Positions 8,010 to 16,545 of a stretch of 64,000 nt of DNA are shown here, in pieces (the first letter of the stretch is position 1; each line of letters starts with the position of its first letter). This DNA comes from Peredibacter sp045999315 (GTDB taxonomy: Bacteria > Bdellovibrionota > Bacteriovoracia > Bacteriovoracales > Bacteriovoracaceae), in the NCBI RefSeq assembly GCF_045999315.1, contig NZ_CP174607.1, positions 2,356,001 to 2,420,000 on the forward strand, written 5' to 3'. The notes beneath the pieces are model-generated. The model had not been told where the DNA came from. It did not search any database and was given only the letters and a program-made list of their open reading frames with translations. Both the position numbers and the translations under genes were made by a program.

Positions 8010-9053
8010 CTAGGGCTCTTTAAATAATTCCGGTGGTCTTACACCTCGAGAAAAACGTTGAAGACCGTTATGGGTCTGCACACTCTTCCCGCCGGCATGA
8101 ATTCCTATGACTTCACCATTAAAATTCAAAATCGGACCTCCGCTCATTCCATAATGTGAATCTGCCGTGTAGGCCACGAAAGAGCGCTTATCTAAAGTGT
8201 TGATGAGATACTGATTGATCTGTGCCAGTTGTCCAAAGGCCTCTGGAGTAATGAGTTTTCCTCCTGTGACTTTTTCAAGACAGTCTTCGGCATTTTGGTA
8301 AGGTGCTCGACTGGTAAATTCTAACTTATCCATGCCTTCTGGAGCTGTACAGCCAGTGCACATTGGGTAACCAATGACGGCCACATCATCACTATTAAGT
8401 TGTTTGGCAACTTTTAAAGGTCTTCCGATGTTTTTAGGAAGCTGAATGGCGATGTAGTCAGAGTCAATTCCATAGAACGTTCCGCTGCTTTGTGCGGTTT
8501 GAGTCGAGTGTGGAGTGGCGGCAAATGCGATGGCCTCTTCCAGACCGTTAAAGACCATGTTTCCATTTTTATCGAAGATAAAAAGTGGCATTGTGTTTTT
8601 CGTAGTTAAAATTTCGTTTAAAGACTTTTCATTGGTGGTCGCCTTGGTCTTAAGCATTTTCTCCATTACATGGGCGTTGGTCCAGAGCTTGTTTCCTGAA
8701 CCGGTGATAAAACCACTACCAATGTTTATTTTTAGTGGAAGAATGCAGCTTTGCTTTTGCTCAGGTGTTTTACACATTCTGAGAAATGCTTTTTGAATTT
8801 CTTTTTCTTGCTTGTCCCCGGTGGACTTATCAATGATGGCATAGACTTCATTAATATCTGTTTTCGTTAAATCGACGACATCGAGATCAGAGTAGTTCTC
8901 ATAGTCCTCAAAAAAGGCCGTTCTTACTTGGTAAACGGAGCTGGCCGCTGTTTTAAGATTGGCCGGTAATTGAGGATCATTAGGATTAAAGAATCCTGGG
9001 GCGGCAAAGGCCTGTACCGTTAAAAAGGCAGATATAAAGATTAATTTTTTCAT
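8010..9053 (-). CDS. Exported trypsin-like serine protease
   Basis: 347 aa from ATG at 9053, chosen because it starts a clear signal peptide (MKKLIFISAFLTVQAFA); a longer in-frame reading to 9158 would bury it. Chymotrypsin-fold triad: His in LWTNAHVMEK, Asp in DSDYIAIQL, Ser in GMSGGPILN followed by GEVIGIHAGG. The S1/S46-like N-terminal extension of about 120 residues has no recognised domain. Two cysteine pairs (CTGC and others) may form disulfides. Likely periplasmic or secreted endopeptidase, plausible in prey or nutrient digestion (inference). Confidence 0.85.
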   Translation of the reverse strand: MKKLIFISAFLTVQAFAAPGFFNPNDPQLPANLKTAASSVYQVRTAFFEDYENYSDLDVVDLTKTDINEVYAIIDKSTGDKQEKEIQKAFLRMCKTPEQKQSCILPLKINIGSGFITGSGNKLWTNAHVMEKMLKTKATTNEKSLNEILTTKNTMPLFIFDKNGNMVFNGLEEAIAFAATPHSTQTAQSSGTFYGIDSDYIAIQLPKNIGRPLKVAKQLNSDDVAVIGYPMCTGCTAPEGMDKLEFTSRAPYQNAEDCLEKVTGGKLITPEAFGQLAQINQYLINTLDKRSFVAYTADSHYGMSGGPILNFNGEVIGIHAGGKSVQTHNGLQRFSRGVRPPELFKEP

Positions 9054-9148
9054 GCTCGAGATAGAGCAAATACAGGGCCAGCTTTGGCCCACACTTTCTA
9101 AGGGGATGGAGTGTCTAAAGTTTTGACGGCCTATAAAAACTTTACACT

Positions 9149-9192
9149 TTGGTGCCATTGGAGGAAATTATCTCCTAAGCATATGGCACCAA
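9149..9192. promoter_or_regulatory. Long dyad: 10-bp inverted repeat with inner stem
   Basis: TTGGTGCCAT at 9149-9158 pairs perfectly with ATGGCACCAA at 9183-9192. The 24-base loop contains a GGAG/CTCC inner stem. It lies between the VOC gene end (9202) and the start of the protease gene (9053), both minus strand. Without a T-tract on the minus strand it is an imperfect terminator; it could be an operator for the protease gene. Confidence 0.5.
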
Positions 9193-9201
9193 AAACAATG
9201 A

Positions 9202-9627
9202 TTACTTGTCGCCCAGATCTTGATTAAACATCCAACTATTGCCAAAACGATCTACCAACATTCCAAAGCGTGCTCCCCAGAAAGTATTTTGAAGAGGCAT
9301 TGTTACTTTTCCACCCTGAGATAGTTTATTAAATGCATCATCCATTTTGTCGGTCTTCGGGAAATTGGCGCTTAGTTGAATATTATTTCCAACTTTAACT
9401 TCTGAGCCCGGATGAGAATCAGAAGCCATGAGTTGAACGCCGCGAATGATAAAGTTCGCATGCATAATTTTTTCGCCCCAAGTGGCGGGTGTATCCATCC
9501 CTGTGTTCTTAGGAGCGTCTTTGTATCTCATTACAAATTGAACTTCTCCACCAAAGACGTCGCAGTAGTGTTTCATGGCTTCTTCACAATTTCCGTTAAA
9601 AATCAGATAGGATTGAACTCCAAGCAT
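9202..9627 (-). CDS. VOC-family (PhnB-like) protein
   Basis: 141 aa from ATG at 9627, which has AAGGAAGG upstream. The VOC/glyoxalase-bleomycin fold is read from SYLIFNGNCEEAMKHYCDVF at the N terminus and the closing WGARFGMLVDRFGNSWMFN. This is the PhnB / 3-demethylubiquinone methyltransferase-like branch, whose members are often uncharacterised dimers. The gene is divergent from the SRPBCC operon, with which such proteins are often found in environmental bacteria. Function unknown. Confidence 0.82.
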   Translation of the reverse strand: MLGVQSYLIFNGNCEEAMKHYCDVFGGEVQFVMRYKDAPKNTGMDTPATWGEKIMHANFIIRGVQLMASDSHPGSEVKVGNNIQLSANFPKTDKMDDAFNKLSQGGKVTMPLQNTFWGARFGMLVDRFGNSWMFNQDLGDK

Positions 9628-9722
9628 AGACCTTCCTTTGTTAAGAGAAAATTGTAAAGGGAACGGTTTATTTTGGTCAAAGCAAGGCGCATAATTATAA
9701 AATAAAAGTAAGTGGGGGACCC

Positions 9723-10586
9723 ATGACAAGTTTAACAGTGAAGCGTTTATTCACTTCGAAACCGGAAGTTGTTTTTGATGCCTTTATTACTCCTGAGAAG
9801 GCCGGCAAATTTATGTTTGCAACCAAGACCGGGAAGATGGTTAAAGTCGTCATAGAACCAAAATCTCAGGGCCAGTACGTCTTTATTGAAAATAGAGATG
9901 GAGAAGAAGTGGAACATTTAGGGACCTTTCTCGCTGTTGATCGGCCCTATACACTTGCCTTTGAATTAAGAGTTCCCAAGTATAAGCAAGATCAGGACAA
10001 AGTCATTATCACTCTTTCCCCTTTAAATTCTGGAACTGAATTAACTTTAGAGCACACCTTAAGTGATATGTGGATTGACTCAAAGAGCGCCATTGAAGGT
10101 GGTTGGAGAGAAATTTTAGAAGGGGTCGCAGAAGTTCTGGGAGAACCTTTTAAGAAAAGTCTTTTCGTTGAAAAATCTATTGAGATCAACGCCAGTAGTG
10201 CCAAGGTCTGGGAAGTTTTAAAAAATCCAGAATTGAATAAAAAATGGATTTCTACCTGGTGGCCAGGAACTTACGCCAAATCTGATTGGAAGCTAGAAAG
10301 TCCGGTGCTCTGGTATACAGAAAATGGTGAAGTGGGATCAGAAGGAAAAGTGACCATCATTGATCCGGAGTCCATTGGATTTAGTTTTGAAGTAAAGGGC
10401 ATGCCCTTTAAAAAAGTAGAGAACATCGCTTACTGGGTAAGAGAGCTGGAAAAGAACAAATCAAAACTTATGGTATGGGTGGGAGATTTTTCTGATTCTC
10501 CTGAGCATGAAGCATGTTATCCCGGTGCAGATGAGGCCTGGAATCTTTCAATGCCGATGATCAAACAATTAGCGGAGAAGTCGTAA
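9723..10586 (+). CDS. Tandem SRPBCC (AHSA1-like) domain protein
   Basis: 287 aa, cytosolic. Two START/Bet v1-like domains in a row: residues about 1-140 (VKRLFTSKPEVVFDAFITPE) and about 145-287 (KSIEINASSAKVWEVLKNPE). Each has the family's opening strand, helix and the WW or GG turn region. SRPBCC domains bind hydrophobic ligands or assist protein partners. First gene of an operon with a cyclase-fold enzyme and a nitronate monooxygenase, coupled by a one-base TAATG overlap. GGGGG precedes the ATG. Confidence 0.8.
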   Translation: MTSLTVKRLFTSKPEVVFDAFITPEKAGKFMFATKTGKMVKVVIEPKSQGQYVFIENRDGEEVEHLGTFLAVDRPYTLAFELRVPKYKQDQDKVIITLSPLNSGTELTLEHTLSDMWIDSKSAIEGGWREILEGVAEVLGEPFKKSLFVEKSIEINASSAKVWEVLKNPELNKKWISTWWPGTYAKSDWKLESPVLWYTENGEVGSEGKVTIIDPESIGFSFEVKGMPFKKVENIAYWVRELEKNKSKLMVWVGDFSDSPEHEACYPGADEAWNLSMPMIKQLAEKS

Positions 10587-11296
10587 TGCCCTTTATTTTA
10601 GCTCCTATGATCACGAGTGATTCTCCTGGTATGTGGGGAGAGGGTCTCGCCTATGAGAAGAAAAATATTTATTCGATCGAATCCGGAAAAATGCCTCCGG
10701 TCCAGTATGATGAACATATTCTTCGCTCCCACAGTTTAACTCATATTGAGACTCCGGCCCATACAATGAAAGAGGGGAAGACCCTTGAGGCCTATTACCA
10801 AAATCCAAAGACGTTTTACGGAAAGACCTTGGTCATTCGTCTTACCGGAAATAATTACGTAGAGAAAGGAAATGGTATTTATCACTGGGTGGTTACAGTT
10901 GATGAGATTGAAGAGAGACTGAAACACTTGGGAGTGAAAGAATTTCCGGAAAAGCTTCTGATAACCACCGAAGTTTATCCTCAGAATCCCCAAGGTTATC
11001 ATGATCCCAACTATGTTCTGACCCTATCTCAGGAGAGTGCAGATTACCTGGTTTCCCATGGGGATTTTCATTTATACGGAACATCTTGGAAGTCTTCAGA
11101 CTTTAATCCGGGCAGGGCAGAGCGTCCTATTCACAATACACTTTTTAAGCGGGCCTTAATTCTAGAAAATCTAGAATTGAAAAATGTGCCTGAAGGTTTT
11201 TATTTTATGTCTGCCTTTCCATTGCCGATTAAAAATGCGTCTGAGTCTCCGGTGGTTCCAGTTTTATTTTCAAAAGATGAATTGGAGATATTATGA
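10586..11296 (+). CDS. Cyclase-family metal hydrolase (kynurenine formamidase-like)
   Basis: 236 aa. The motif HSLTHIETPAHTM near residue 50 corresponds to the HxGTHxDxPxH metal-binding signature of the cyclase family, with Thr-His retained and Glu in place of Asp. Members hydrolyse N-formylkynurenine, isatin and related amides or lactams. The gene overlaps its upstream neighbour by one base and its downstream neighbour by four (ATGA), indicating translational coupling in a three-gene operon. Substrate unknown. Confidence 0.8.
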   Translation: MPFILAPMITSDSPGMWGEGLAYEKKNIYSIESGKMPPVQYDEHILRSHSLTHIETPAHTMKEGKTLEAYYQNPKTFYGKTLVIRLTGNNYVEKGNGIYHWVVTVDEIEERLKHLGVKEFPEKLLITTEVYPQNPQGYHDPNYVLTLSQESADYLVSHGDFHLYGTSWKSSDFNPGRAERPIHNTLFKRALILENLELKNVPEGFYFMSAFPLPIKNASESPVVPVLFSKDELEIL

Positions 11297-12321
11297 ATTT
11301 CTTAGGAACTGAACTTCCCGTTATTCAAGCTCCCATGGCCGGTGCCAATGATTCAGAGATGGTCATTGCTGTTTGTAAGGCGGGAGGACTTGGTTCTCTT
11401 CCCTGTGCCAATTTAAGTCTGGATCAAATCCGGAAAGAAGTTGAAAGAATCCGGGCCGCAACCGATAAACCATTTAACTTGAACTTTTTCTCCCATACTC
11501 CCCCGAATGAAAATCCGGAACAGGAGGCCAATTGGAAGAAGCGCTTGAGTGCTTATTATCAAGAGTTCGCGATTGATTTGAATCAAACTGTTCCGGTTCC
11601 TCAACGTAAAGCTTTTAACGAAGAGATGTGCCAGTTAGTGGAAGAGTTAAAACCACCAGTCGTAAGTTTTCATTTTGGACTTCCTCATGAGAGTCTGGTG
11701 AAAAGAATCAAGGCCACCGGTGCAAAACTCCTTTCTTCTGCCACCACTCTGAAAGAGGCCCTGTGGCTTGAGGCCCATGGTTGCGATGCCGTTATCGCTC
11801 AAGGGTTTGAGGCCGGAGGTCATCGAGGGATTTTTCTCAACCAAGATCTCTCCACTCAAATGGGAACCATTTCTTTAGTGCCTCTCATGGTGGATTCATT
11901 AAAAGTTCCAGTGATCGCCAGTGGGGGAATTAGTGATGTGCGAGGAGTGAAGGCCGCCTTTGTTTTAGGTGCTTCTATGGTTCAGGTGGGAACTGCTTAT
12001 TTATTTACTCCCGAAGCAAAAGTCTCACCAGTTCATCGGAAGATGTTAAAAGAGGCCAAGACCAATGAGACCGCTTTGACCAATCTTTTTACTGGAAGAC
12101 CGGCCCGCGGTTTTATGAATCGCCTTATGAGAGAAGTGGGTCCAATTTCTCATTTCGCTCCTGACTTTCCAACTGCTGGGAATGCCTTGGCCCCATTAAA
12201 GGCAAAGACTGAACCTAATGGTTCAGGAGACTTTATGTCTTTATGGTCAGGACAATCCGCTGGGTTGGCCCGTGAAATGAGCTCCTTTGAGCTTACGAAA
12301 CTTTTAGGCAGTGGTATGTAA
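11293..12321 (+). CDS. Nitronate monooxygenase (class I-like, FMN-dependent)
   Basis: 342 aa TIM-barrel flavoenzyme. Features: FLGTELPVIQAPMAGAND at the N terminus, GGLGSLPCAN, VSFHFGLP, and GFEAGGHRG with the His of class I enzymes, then PVIASGGISD and GASMVQVGTAYL for phosphate binding. It oxidises nitroalkane anions such as propionate-3-nitronate to the aldehyde or oxo-acid and nitrite. Last gene of the SRPBCC-cyclase operon, an unusual pairing that may mark a small detoxification or catabolic unit. Confidence 0.88.
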   Translation: MNFLGTELPVIQAPMAGANDSEMVIAVCKAGGLGSLPCANLSLDQIRKEVERIRAATDKPFNLNFFSHTPPNENPEQEANWKKRLSAYYQEFAIDLNQTVPVPQRKAFNEEMCQLVEELKPPVVSFHFGLPHESLVKRIKATGAKLLSSATTLKEALWLEAHGCDAVIAQGFEAGGHRGIFLNQDLSTQMGTISLVPLMVDSLKVPVIASGGISDVRGVKAAFVLGASMVQVGTAYLFTPEAKVSPVHRKMLKEAKTNETALTNLFTGRPARGFMNRLMREVGPISHFAPDFPTAGNALAPLKAKTEPNGSGDFMSLWSGQSAGLAREMSSFELTKLLGSGM

Positions 12322-12344
12322 AAACTGGTAGGGTGTTTGACCCA

Positions 12345-12376
12345 CATTCGGTCTCCCAGTACCCTTAGACCGAATG
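12345..12376 (+). promoter_or_regulatory. Hairpin that includes the start codon of the next gene
   Basis: CATTCGGTCT at 12345-12354 and AGACCGAATG at 12367-12376 form a perfect 10-bp stem with a 12-base loop. The 3' arm ends in the ATG (12374) of the exported metallopeptidase-like gene. No T-tract follows, so it is not a standard terminator. It may limit translation initiation or be a DNA operator. Confidence 0.55.
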
Positions 12377-13270
12377 AATAAGCTAAAAATTCTTTTGGTG
12401 TTAATGGGACTCTTTTCAATGGGAACTCTGTGGAGTGCTCCTGGGCTTATCATTCAGAATCCTGGTAATTATCCCGTCAATAGCGCCGAACTCAATCATC
12501 ACTATCAAGTTGCTTACGATTTATTTTCTCGCGAAGTGGGACCACTAAAAGTTCCGCTTACCATTTCCATTGCTCCTCGAGACTGTGTTCGCACTGGATA
12601 CAATTTCGTTAATAATCAGGTCGTGTTTTGTTCCAATGAAAGAGTCATTAATCTTGGGCTTGATTCGGTTGATGTCATTTATCACGAAATGTTTCATGCC
12701 TTCATTTGTAATTTCTCGCGAAACCTTTGTGGCAATAACATGAGAGTCGATGTGCATGAAGGTCTGGCCGATTACTTTGCCCATTTAATTAATCCTGACA
12801 CGTATTTTGGAGAGAATTTTTATCGTGGCCTTGGTTACATCCGCGAGTATCGTACCACTTGGCGTCCGGGACTGGTGCAAGGTGATCATGAACGTGGAAA
12901 TGCTTATGCCAGCTCACTCATTCAATCGCGCGCATCGCTTAGAAGCGCTCTTCGATTATTTTCAACTCCTCCTCAACCAGAAGAAGTAGAAGACATCATT
13001 ACCGGGCCCTCAAAATCGAAGCTGAATCGCTATCGCTTAAAAGCAAATGAAATTATGGGAGTTGAATTCCGCTTTGCTCCTGCTGCACAAGTGGCAAGAG
13101 TCGTTTGGAAACTTCCGCCCGGTGTTCTCATTCAAGAAATATCTCCGAAGTCATTTCGAATTAAGGCCGCCCAGGCAATTCCTGCCTCTAAAGGCTTTGC
13201 CATTTTCCTCAATCGAAATGGTTCAGAGTTAGGCAGTAGAACCTATTACTTCGCCTCTAAGTTCGATTAA
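12374..13270 (+). CDS. Exported zinc metallopeptidase candidate (HExxH)
   Basis: 298 aa with signal peptide (MNKLKILLVLMGLFSMGTLWSA). Around residue 105, VIYHEMFHAFIC gives an HEMFH zinc motif; about 25 residues later VHEGLADYFAHLI offers a glutamate as third ligand, as in gluzincin-like folds. The C-terminal 80 residues look like a beta-domain (PPGVLIQEISPKSFRIKA). I do not recognise the exact family. The ATG lies within a 10-bp hairpin and has no clear Shine-Dalgarno. Probably acts in the periplasm or outside the cell; protease activity is inferred from the motif alone. Confidence 0.65.
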   Translation: MNKLKILLVLMGLFSMGTLWSAPGLIIQNPGNYPVNSAELNHHYQVAYDLFSREVGPLKVPLTISIAPRDCVRTGYNFVNNQVVFCSNERVINLGLDSVDVIYHEMFHAFICNFSRNLCGNNMRVDVHEGLADYFAHLINPDTYFGENFYRGLGYIREYRTTWRPGLVQGDHERGNAYASSLIQSRASLRSALRLFSTPPQPEEVEDIITGPSKSKLNRYRLKANEIMGVEFRFAPAAQVARVVWKLPPGVLIQEISPKSFRIKAAQAIPASKGFAIFLNRNGSELGSRTYYFASKFD

Positions 13271-13412
13271 CGGCAATTTTTTCTCCTCAAAAAGACAAGA
13301 AATCCTTATTAGTTAAATAGTTAGTGGGACTTTGGCCTGCATCAAAGAAGCCCCGACAATTGCCCCTACCGAAATTTTAATTTGTGAGATGATCTTAAGA
13401 GGAGATCAGTTC

Positions 13413-14261
13413 ATGGATAGAATTGTCTTTGCTCTTTCACTTGTTCTATTTACCAATTTAGATGCTTCGGCCGGGTTAGTTTCAAGGTACTTCAAGAAGG
13501 TCCCTTTGAGTGAGGCCCATACCACTTCAGGAATTTCTTCTGAGCGAGAACTTCCGGAGAGGGTGAAGGTCCTGGTTTGGAACATTAAAAAAACACAAGA
13601 GGCCGCTTGGGAAAAAGAGTTTAAAACTTTTAGTCAGGGCCGCGAATTATTTCTTCTACAAGAAGCTTATCCCAATGAACTTTTCAACAGGACTCTTGCA
13701 TCATTTCCTGATTTTCGTTGGGACATGGGAATTAGTTTTCGGTACAAGCTTTATAACAATCTTCCCACTGGAACAATGATTGGTTCAAGAGTAGAACCAA
13801 CTGAACTCCTCATCAAACATACTCCAGATAGAGAACCGGCCACCGATACTCCTAAGGCCATGACTCTGGGAAAATACCCACTCAAGAATTCAAATAAAGA
13901 ACTTCTCGTTATTAATGTACATGGAATCAATTTCACAACTTTTGGATCATTTAAGCGAAATATGATTCAGGCCGAGGAAGAGATTTCAAAACATGAAGGG
14001 CCGATATTCATCGCCGGAGACTTTAATACGCGTACAAAGGCCCGGATGCGCTACTTATTCAATCTCATGCAGAAGCATAAACTCACAGAAGTGAAGTTTA
14101 AAAATGCTCACCAAAGAATGGTGGCAAAATTCACAAACAATGTTTTAGATCACGGGTTTGTTCGTGGGTTAGATGTAAAAAATGCCGAAGTTCTGGGCCT
14201 TGCCCGAGGCAGTGACCATAAACCTATGGTTCTTGAAATTTCTGTTCAGGAGGAGAATTAG
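13413..14261 (+). CDS. Exported EEP family protein, copy 2
   Basis: 282 aa from ATG at 13413, preceded by GAGGAGA and starting a signal peptide (MDRIVFALSLVLFTNLDASA). Motifs match copy 1: VLVWNIKKTQ, LLQEAYPNE, VINVHGINF, AGDFNTRT, LDHGFVRG, GSDHKPM. A phosphodiesterase of unknown substrate. The PAP2 phosphatase gene starts one base after its stop, so the two are likely made together. That pairing suggests sequential removal of phosphate from one substrate class such as nucleic acid or phospholipid (inference). Confidence 0.85.
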   Translation: MDRIVFALSLVLFTNLDASAGLVSRYFKKVPLSEAHTTSGISSERELPERVKVLVWNIKKTQEAAWEKEFKTFSQGRELFLLQEAYPNELFNRTLASFPDFRWDMGISFRYKLYNNLPTGTMIGSRVEPTELLIKHTPDREPATDTPKAMTLGKYPLKNSNKELLVINVHGINFTTFGSFKRNMIQAEEEISKHEGPIFIAGDFNTRTKARMRYLFNLMQKHKLTEVKFKNAHQRMVAKFTNNVLDHGFVRGLDVKNAEVLGLARGSDHKPMVLEISVQEEN

Positions 14262-14262
14262 G

Positions 14263-14913
14263 ATGATTCTTAAACTGATGTTATGTGCTTTTCTTTTGAC
14301 CTCCGTAAATGAGGCCCAGGCAGCTTTTTTAAAAGTTTTGTCGAAATCAACCATTCGCTCAATTGTTGGCCCTTATCCAGCTCCCGGTTCGGAAGAAGAG
14401 GCGAAGGACTTTGAGATCATGCTTGATCTTCAAGCGACCCGAACACCTGAGCAATGTGCAGAGGCCGCCACTCAGGAAACAGGTACTCTTAAAAATATCT
14501 TTTATAGAAATAATGGTCCTCTCACAAAACGTGAGGCGAATATTCTTACTGTGAAACTGTTAAAGGCCTATGCTGAAGCGGGAATAAATATTTATATCGC
14601 CAAAGGTGTGTTCAAGCGCCCTCGTCCTTATAAGACCCGTGCTGACATTGTTCCTTGCATTGGTTTGGAGAGTTCATATGCTTATCCAAGTGGTCACACC
14701 ACAGTTGCAAGAGTCTTCGCCCGTATTCTTTCCCGAATTTATCCCGAGCGTGCCGAGGCCTTTATGAAGCGCGCGGATGAGGCCGCTCACCATCGCGTTC
14801 TTGGTGGAGTTCACCATCCAAGCGACATCGAGGCGGGCAAGAAGCTCGGAGATGTTCTTTCTGACCATGTTATGAAAACCACTAATATCTTGAAAGAAGC
14901 GCGAGGGATTTGA
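14263..14913 (+). CDS. Exported PAP2-family acid phosphatase
   Basis: 216 aa with signal peptide (MILKLMLCAFLLTSVNEAQA). The three-part phosphatase signature is complete: KGVFKRPRPY (Lys and Arg-Pro), SYAYPSGHTT (PSGH), and HHRVLGGVHHPSD (Arg, His, Asp). The layout matches class A bacterial non-specific acid phosphatases (PhoN-like), which release phosphate from many esters in the periplasm. Start chosen at 14263 with AGGAGAA upstream inside the preceding gene's end. Confidence 0.88.
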   Translation: MILKLMLCAFLLTSVNEAQAAFLKVLSKSTIRSIVGPYPAPGSEEEAKDFEIMLDLQATRTPEQCAEAATQETGTLKNIFYRNNGPLTKREANILTVKLLKAYAEAGINIYIAKGVFKRPRPYKTRADIVPCIGLESSYAYPSGHTTVARVFARILSRIYPERAEAFMKRADEAAHHRVLGGVHHPSDIEAGKKLGDVLSDHVMKTTNILKEARGI

Positions 14914-14944
14914 CTAGAAGTTAAGTCCCCGCTACTCTTCGTTC

Positions 14945-15463
14945 ATGAGGGTTTTAGATCTCTATCAAAAAGTGTCGGAATTTACTGTGGGGCCCAAGGC
15001 CCAGGCATTGTCCCATTGTCAGAAGGGATGCTCGCGCTGTTGTTACGTTGATCTTTCCGTCTTCCAAGTAGAATCAAATAATATTGAAAGTTGGTTTCGT
15101 TCTCTTTCAGTTGAAAAGCAAAATTCCATTCGTGAGAAATGGAAGATGCCATTAAATTCTACGGAGACTTTTCACGGAGTCGAAACAAAGTCCTGTGTGT
15201 TTCTACATGAAGAGGCCTGCACGATCTATGAAGCTCGACCGCTTATATGTCGTACTCAGGGCCTTGCCATGAAGTTTAAAGATGCCGCTGAAGAGTATTT
15301 GGATATTTGTCCATTGAATGAAGAGATGCTGGACGAGCTGACTGAGAAGGAAGTTCTTAATCTGGATCTGCTTAATATGATTCTTTCTCAACTAGAAAAA
15401 GTCGATGCCAAGAACATTTCTCGTGAACGAGTAAAACTTTCTGATTTAAGGGCGAGACTATGA
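14945..15463 (+). CDS. YkgJ-family cysteine-cluster protein
   Basis: 172 aa. N-terminal CQKGCSRCCYVDL is the CxxxCxxCC cluster; later cysteines CVFLHEEACTIYEARPLICR and DICPL complete the YkgJ (Fe-S or zinc) pattern. These cytosolic proteins have no firm function. It overlaps the DUF2905 gene by four bases (ATGA). No recognisable link to the PAP2 gene 31 bases upstream beyond orientation. Confidence 0.85.
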   Translation: MRVLDLYQKVSEFTVGPKAQALSHCQKGCSRCCYVDLSVFQVESNNIESWFRSLSVEKQNSIREKWKMPLNSTETFHGVETKSCVFLHEEACTIYEARPLICRTQGLAMKFKDAAEEYLDICPLNEEMLDELTEKEVLNLDLLNMILSQLEKVDAKNISRERVKLSDLRARL

Positions 15464-15672
15464 ATCCTATCAGTAAGACCCTGATCATCGTTGGTGTGGT
15501 CTTTATTGTTTCGGGTCTCTTGTGGCATTTCTCAGGCGGAAAGATCCCGTTGGGACGCTTACCAGGGGACATTCGAATTGAGAACGAGAACACCAAGATC
15601 TTTATCCCAATTACGACGAGTTTACTTCTAAGCGCGCTCTTGTCGCTCATCATGTATTTCTTTAGGAAGTAA
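15460..15672 (+). CDS. DUF2905 small membrane protein
   Basis: 70 aa. One hydrophobic helix near the N terminus, then the conserved GGKIPLGRLPGDIRIE, a polar stretch, and a second helix (IFIPITTSLLLSALLSLIMYF). This matches DUF2905, a small inner-membrane family of unknown role. Translationally coupled to the YkgJ-like gene. It ends exactly where the convergent PilZ gene ends. Confidence 0.9.
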   Translation: MNPISKTLIIVGVVFIVSGLLWHFSGGKIPLGRLPGDIRIENENTKIFIPITTSLLLSALLSLIMYFFRK

Positions 15673-16353
15673 TCAGGCCGAAAGGATGAGATTTGATTTC
15701 TTTTGAAGTTCAGTGAAGACTTCTTCTGGAATCGCTTCTTCCAATGAAACACCAACTCTCAGGTCGAGTGAATTGTCCTTATACTTTTTGATGATTGTAT
15801 AAACAATTCGGCCAAAGATTGGTTTCTTAAGAACCATATCACTCAGGGCCTTGACCCAGATATGATCATTCGGAAGTAGGGCACGATCGCCGTGATTTGA
15901 AATCAAAAGTCCTAATCCATTTGCTGAAACATCGACAATTTTAACTTCCAACGGACAAGACTCGAGACGTTTTTCAATTCGATGAATGGTGGTTTTGACT
16001 TCCGTATTATGAGGCATCACGTAGCGATCATCATGTCGAATCGCAATCGCCTTGGCCCCTTTTGGAAGATCGGCCACGATGGTGTCTTCTTTTAAAACAT
16101 ATTGAGTAGGATCGAGATAAAAAAATAAACTGCGATAATTGAAAGTGATTGAGATAGGGCGCTTTTTTTCAATGGGAGGAGCTTCCATCAACTTGATAGT
16201 CATTGTTCCATAAACGTCCACGTCCACTCGCTTGATTCCCATCTCCACGGTTGAGTTCGGATTTGATTGAGTGATCTTGCCTCCAAAGAGGACGGCCTTC
16301 TCGATAATATGGGGGATATCTTTCTCATTGATAGGACGAAGAGTTTGATCCAT
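15673..16353 (-). CDS. PilZ-domain protein (c-di-GMP effector candidate)
   Basis: 226 aa from ATG at 16353, chosen for AGGAAG upstream. Residues about 1-100 form a YcgR-N-like beta domain; the second half has RIEKRLESCPLEVKIVDVSANGLGLLIS, where DVSANGLG is the PilZ (D/N)xSxxG motif. The arginine-rich RxxxR part is degenerate (RIEKR), so c-di-GMP binding needs testing. Probably regulates motility or envelope functions. Confidence 0.75.
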   Translation of the reverse strand: MDQTLRPINEKDIPHIIEKAVLFGGKITQSNPNSTVEMGIKRVDVDVYGTMTIKLMEAPPIEKKRPISITFNYRSLFFYLDPTQYVLKEDTIVADLPKGAKAIAIRHDDRYVMPHNTEVKTTIHRIEKRLESCPLEVKIVDVSANGLGLLISNHGDRALLPNDHIWVKALSDMVLKKPIFGRIVYTIIKKYKDNSLDLRVGVSLEEAIPEEVFTELQKKSNLILSA

Positions 16354-16457
16354 GGAAACTTCCTGTCGGGTGGATGGTCGACTCTTATATCGGGACAAAT
16401 CGGGAAAAAATATAAGGAAAAATTGATTAAATATTTCTAAATAGTTAGCCCCTCGAT

Positions 16458-16475
16458 TGTTCCTTAATCGGAACA
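16458..16475. promoter_or_regulatory. Inverted repeat TGTTCC-N6-GGAACA
   Basis: Six-base perfect inverted repeat in the divergent gap between the PilZ gene and the dioxygenase gene. It could be an operator for either; the core resembles several GTTC/GAAC-type sites but cannot be assigned. Confidence 0.35.
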
Positions 16476-16545
16476 GTATATTTTCATTCTGTCTCCTACC
16501 GGAGTCATATTAAGAATGGTCTAATACCCCTTAAAGGAACATTTT

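Noticed and set aside
15372..15755. Open frame of 127 codons on the minus strand
   Set aside because: Antisense to the YkgJ and DUF2905 genes and out of frame with the PilZ gene.
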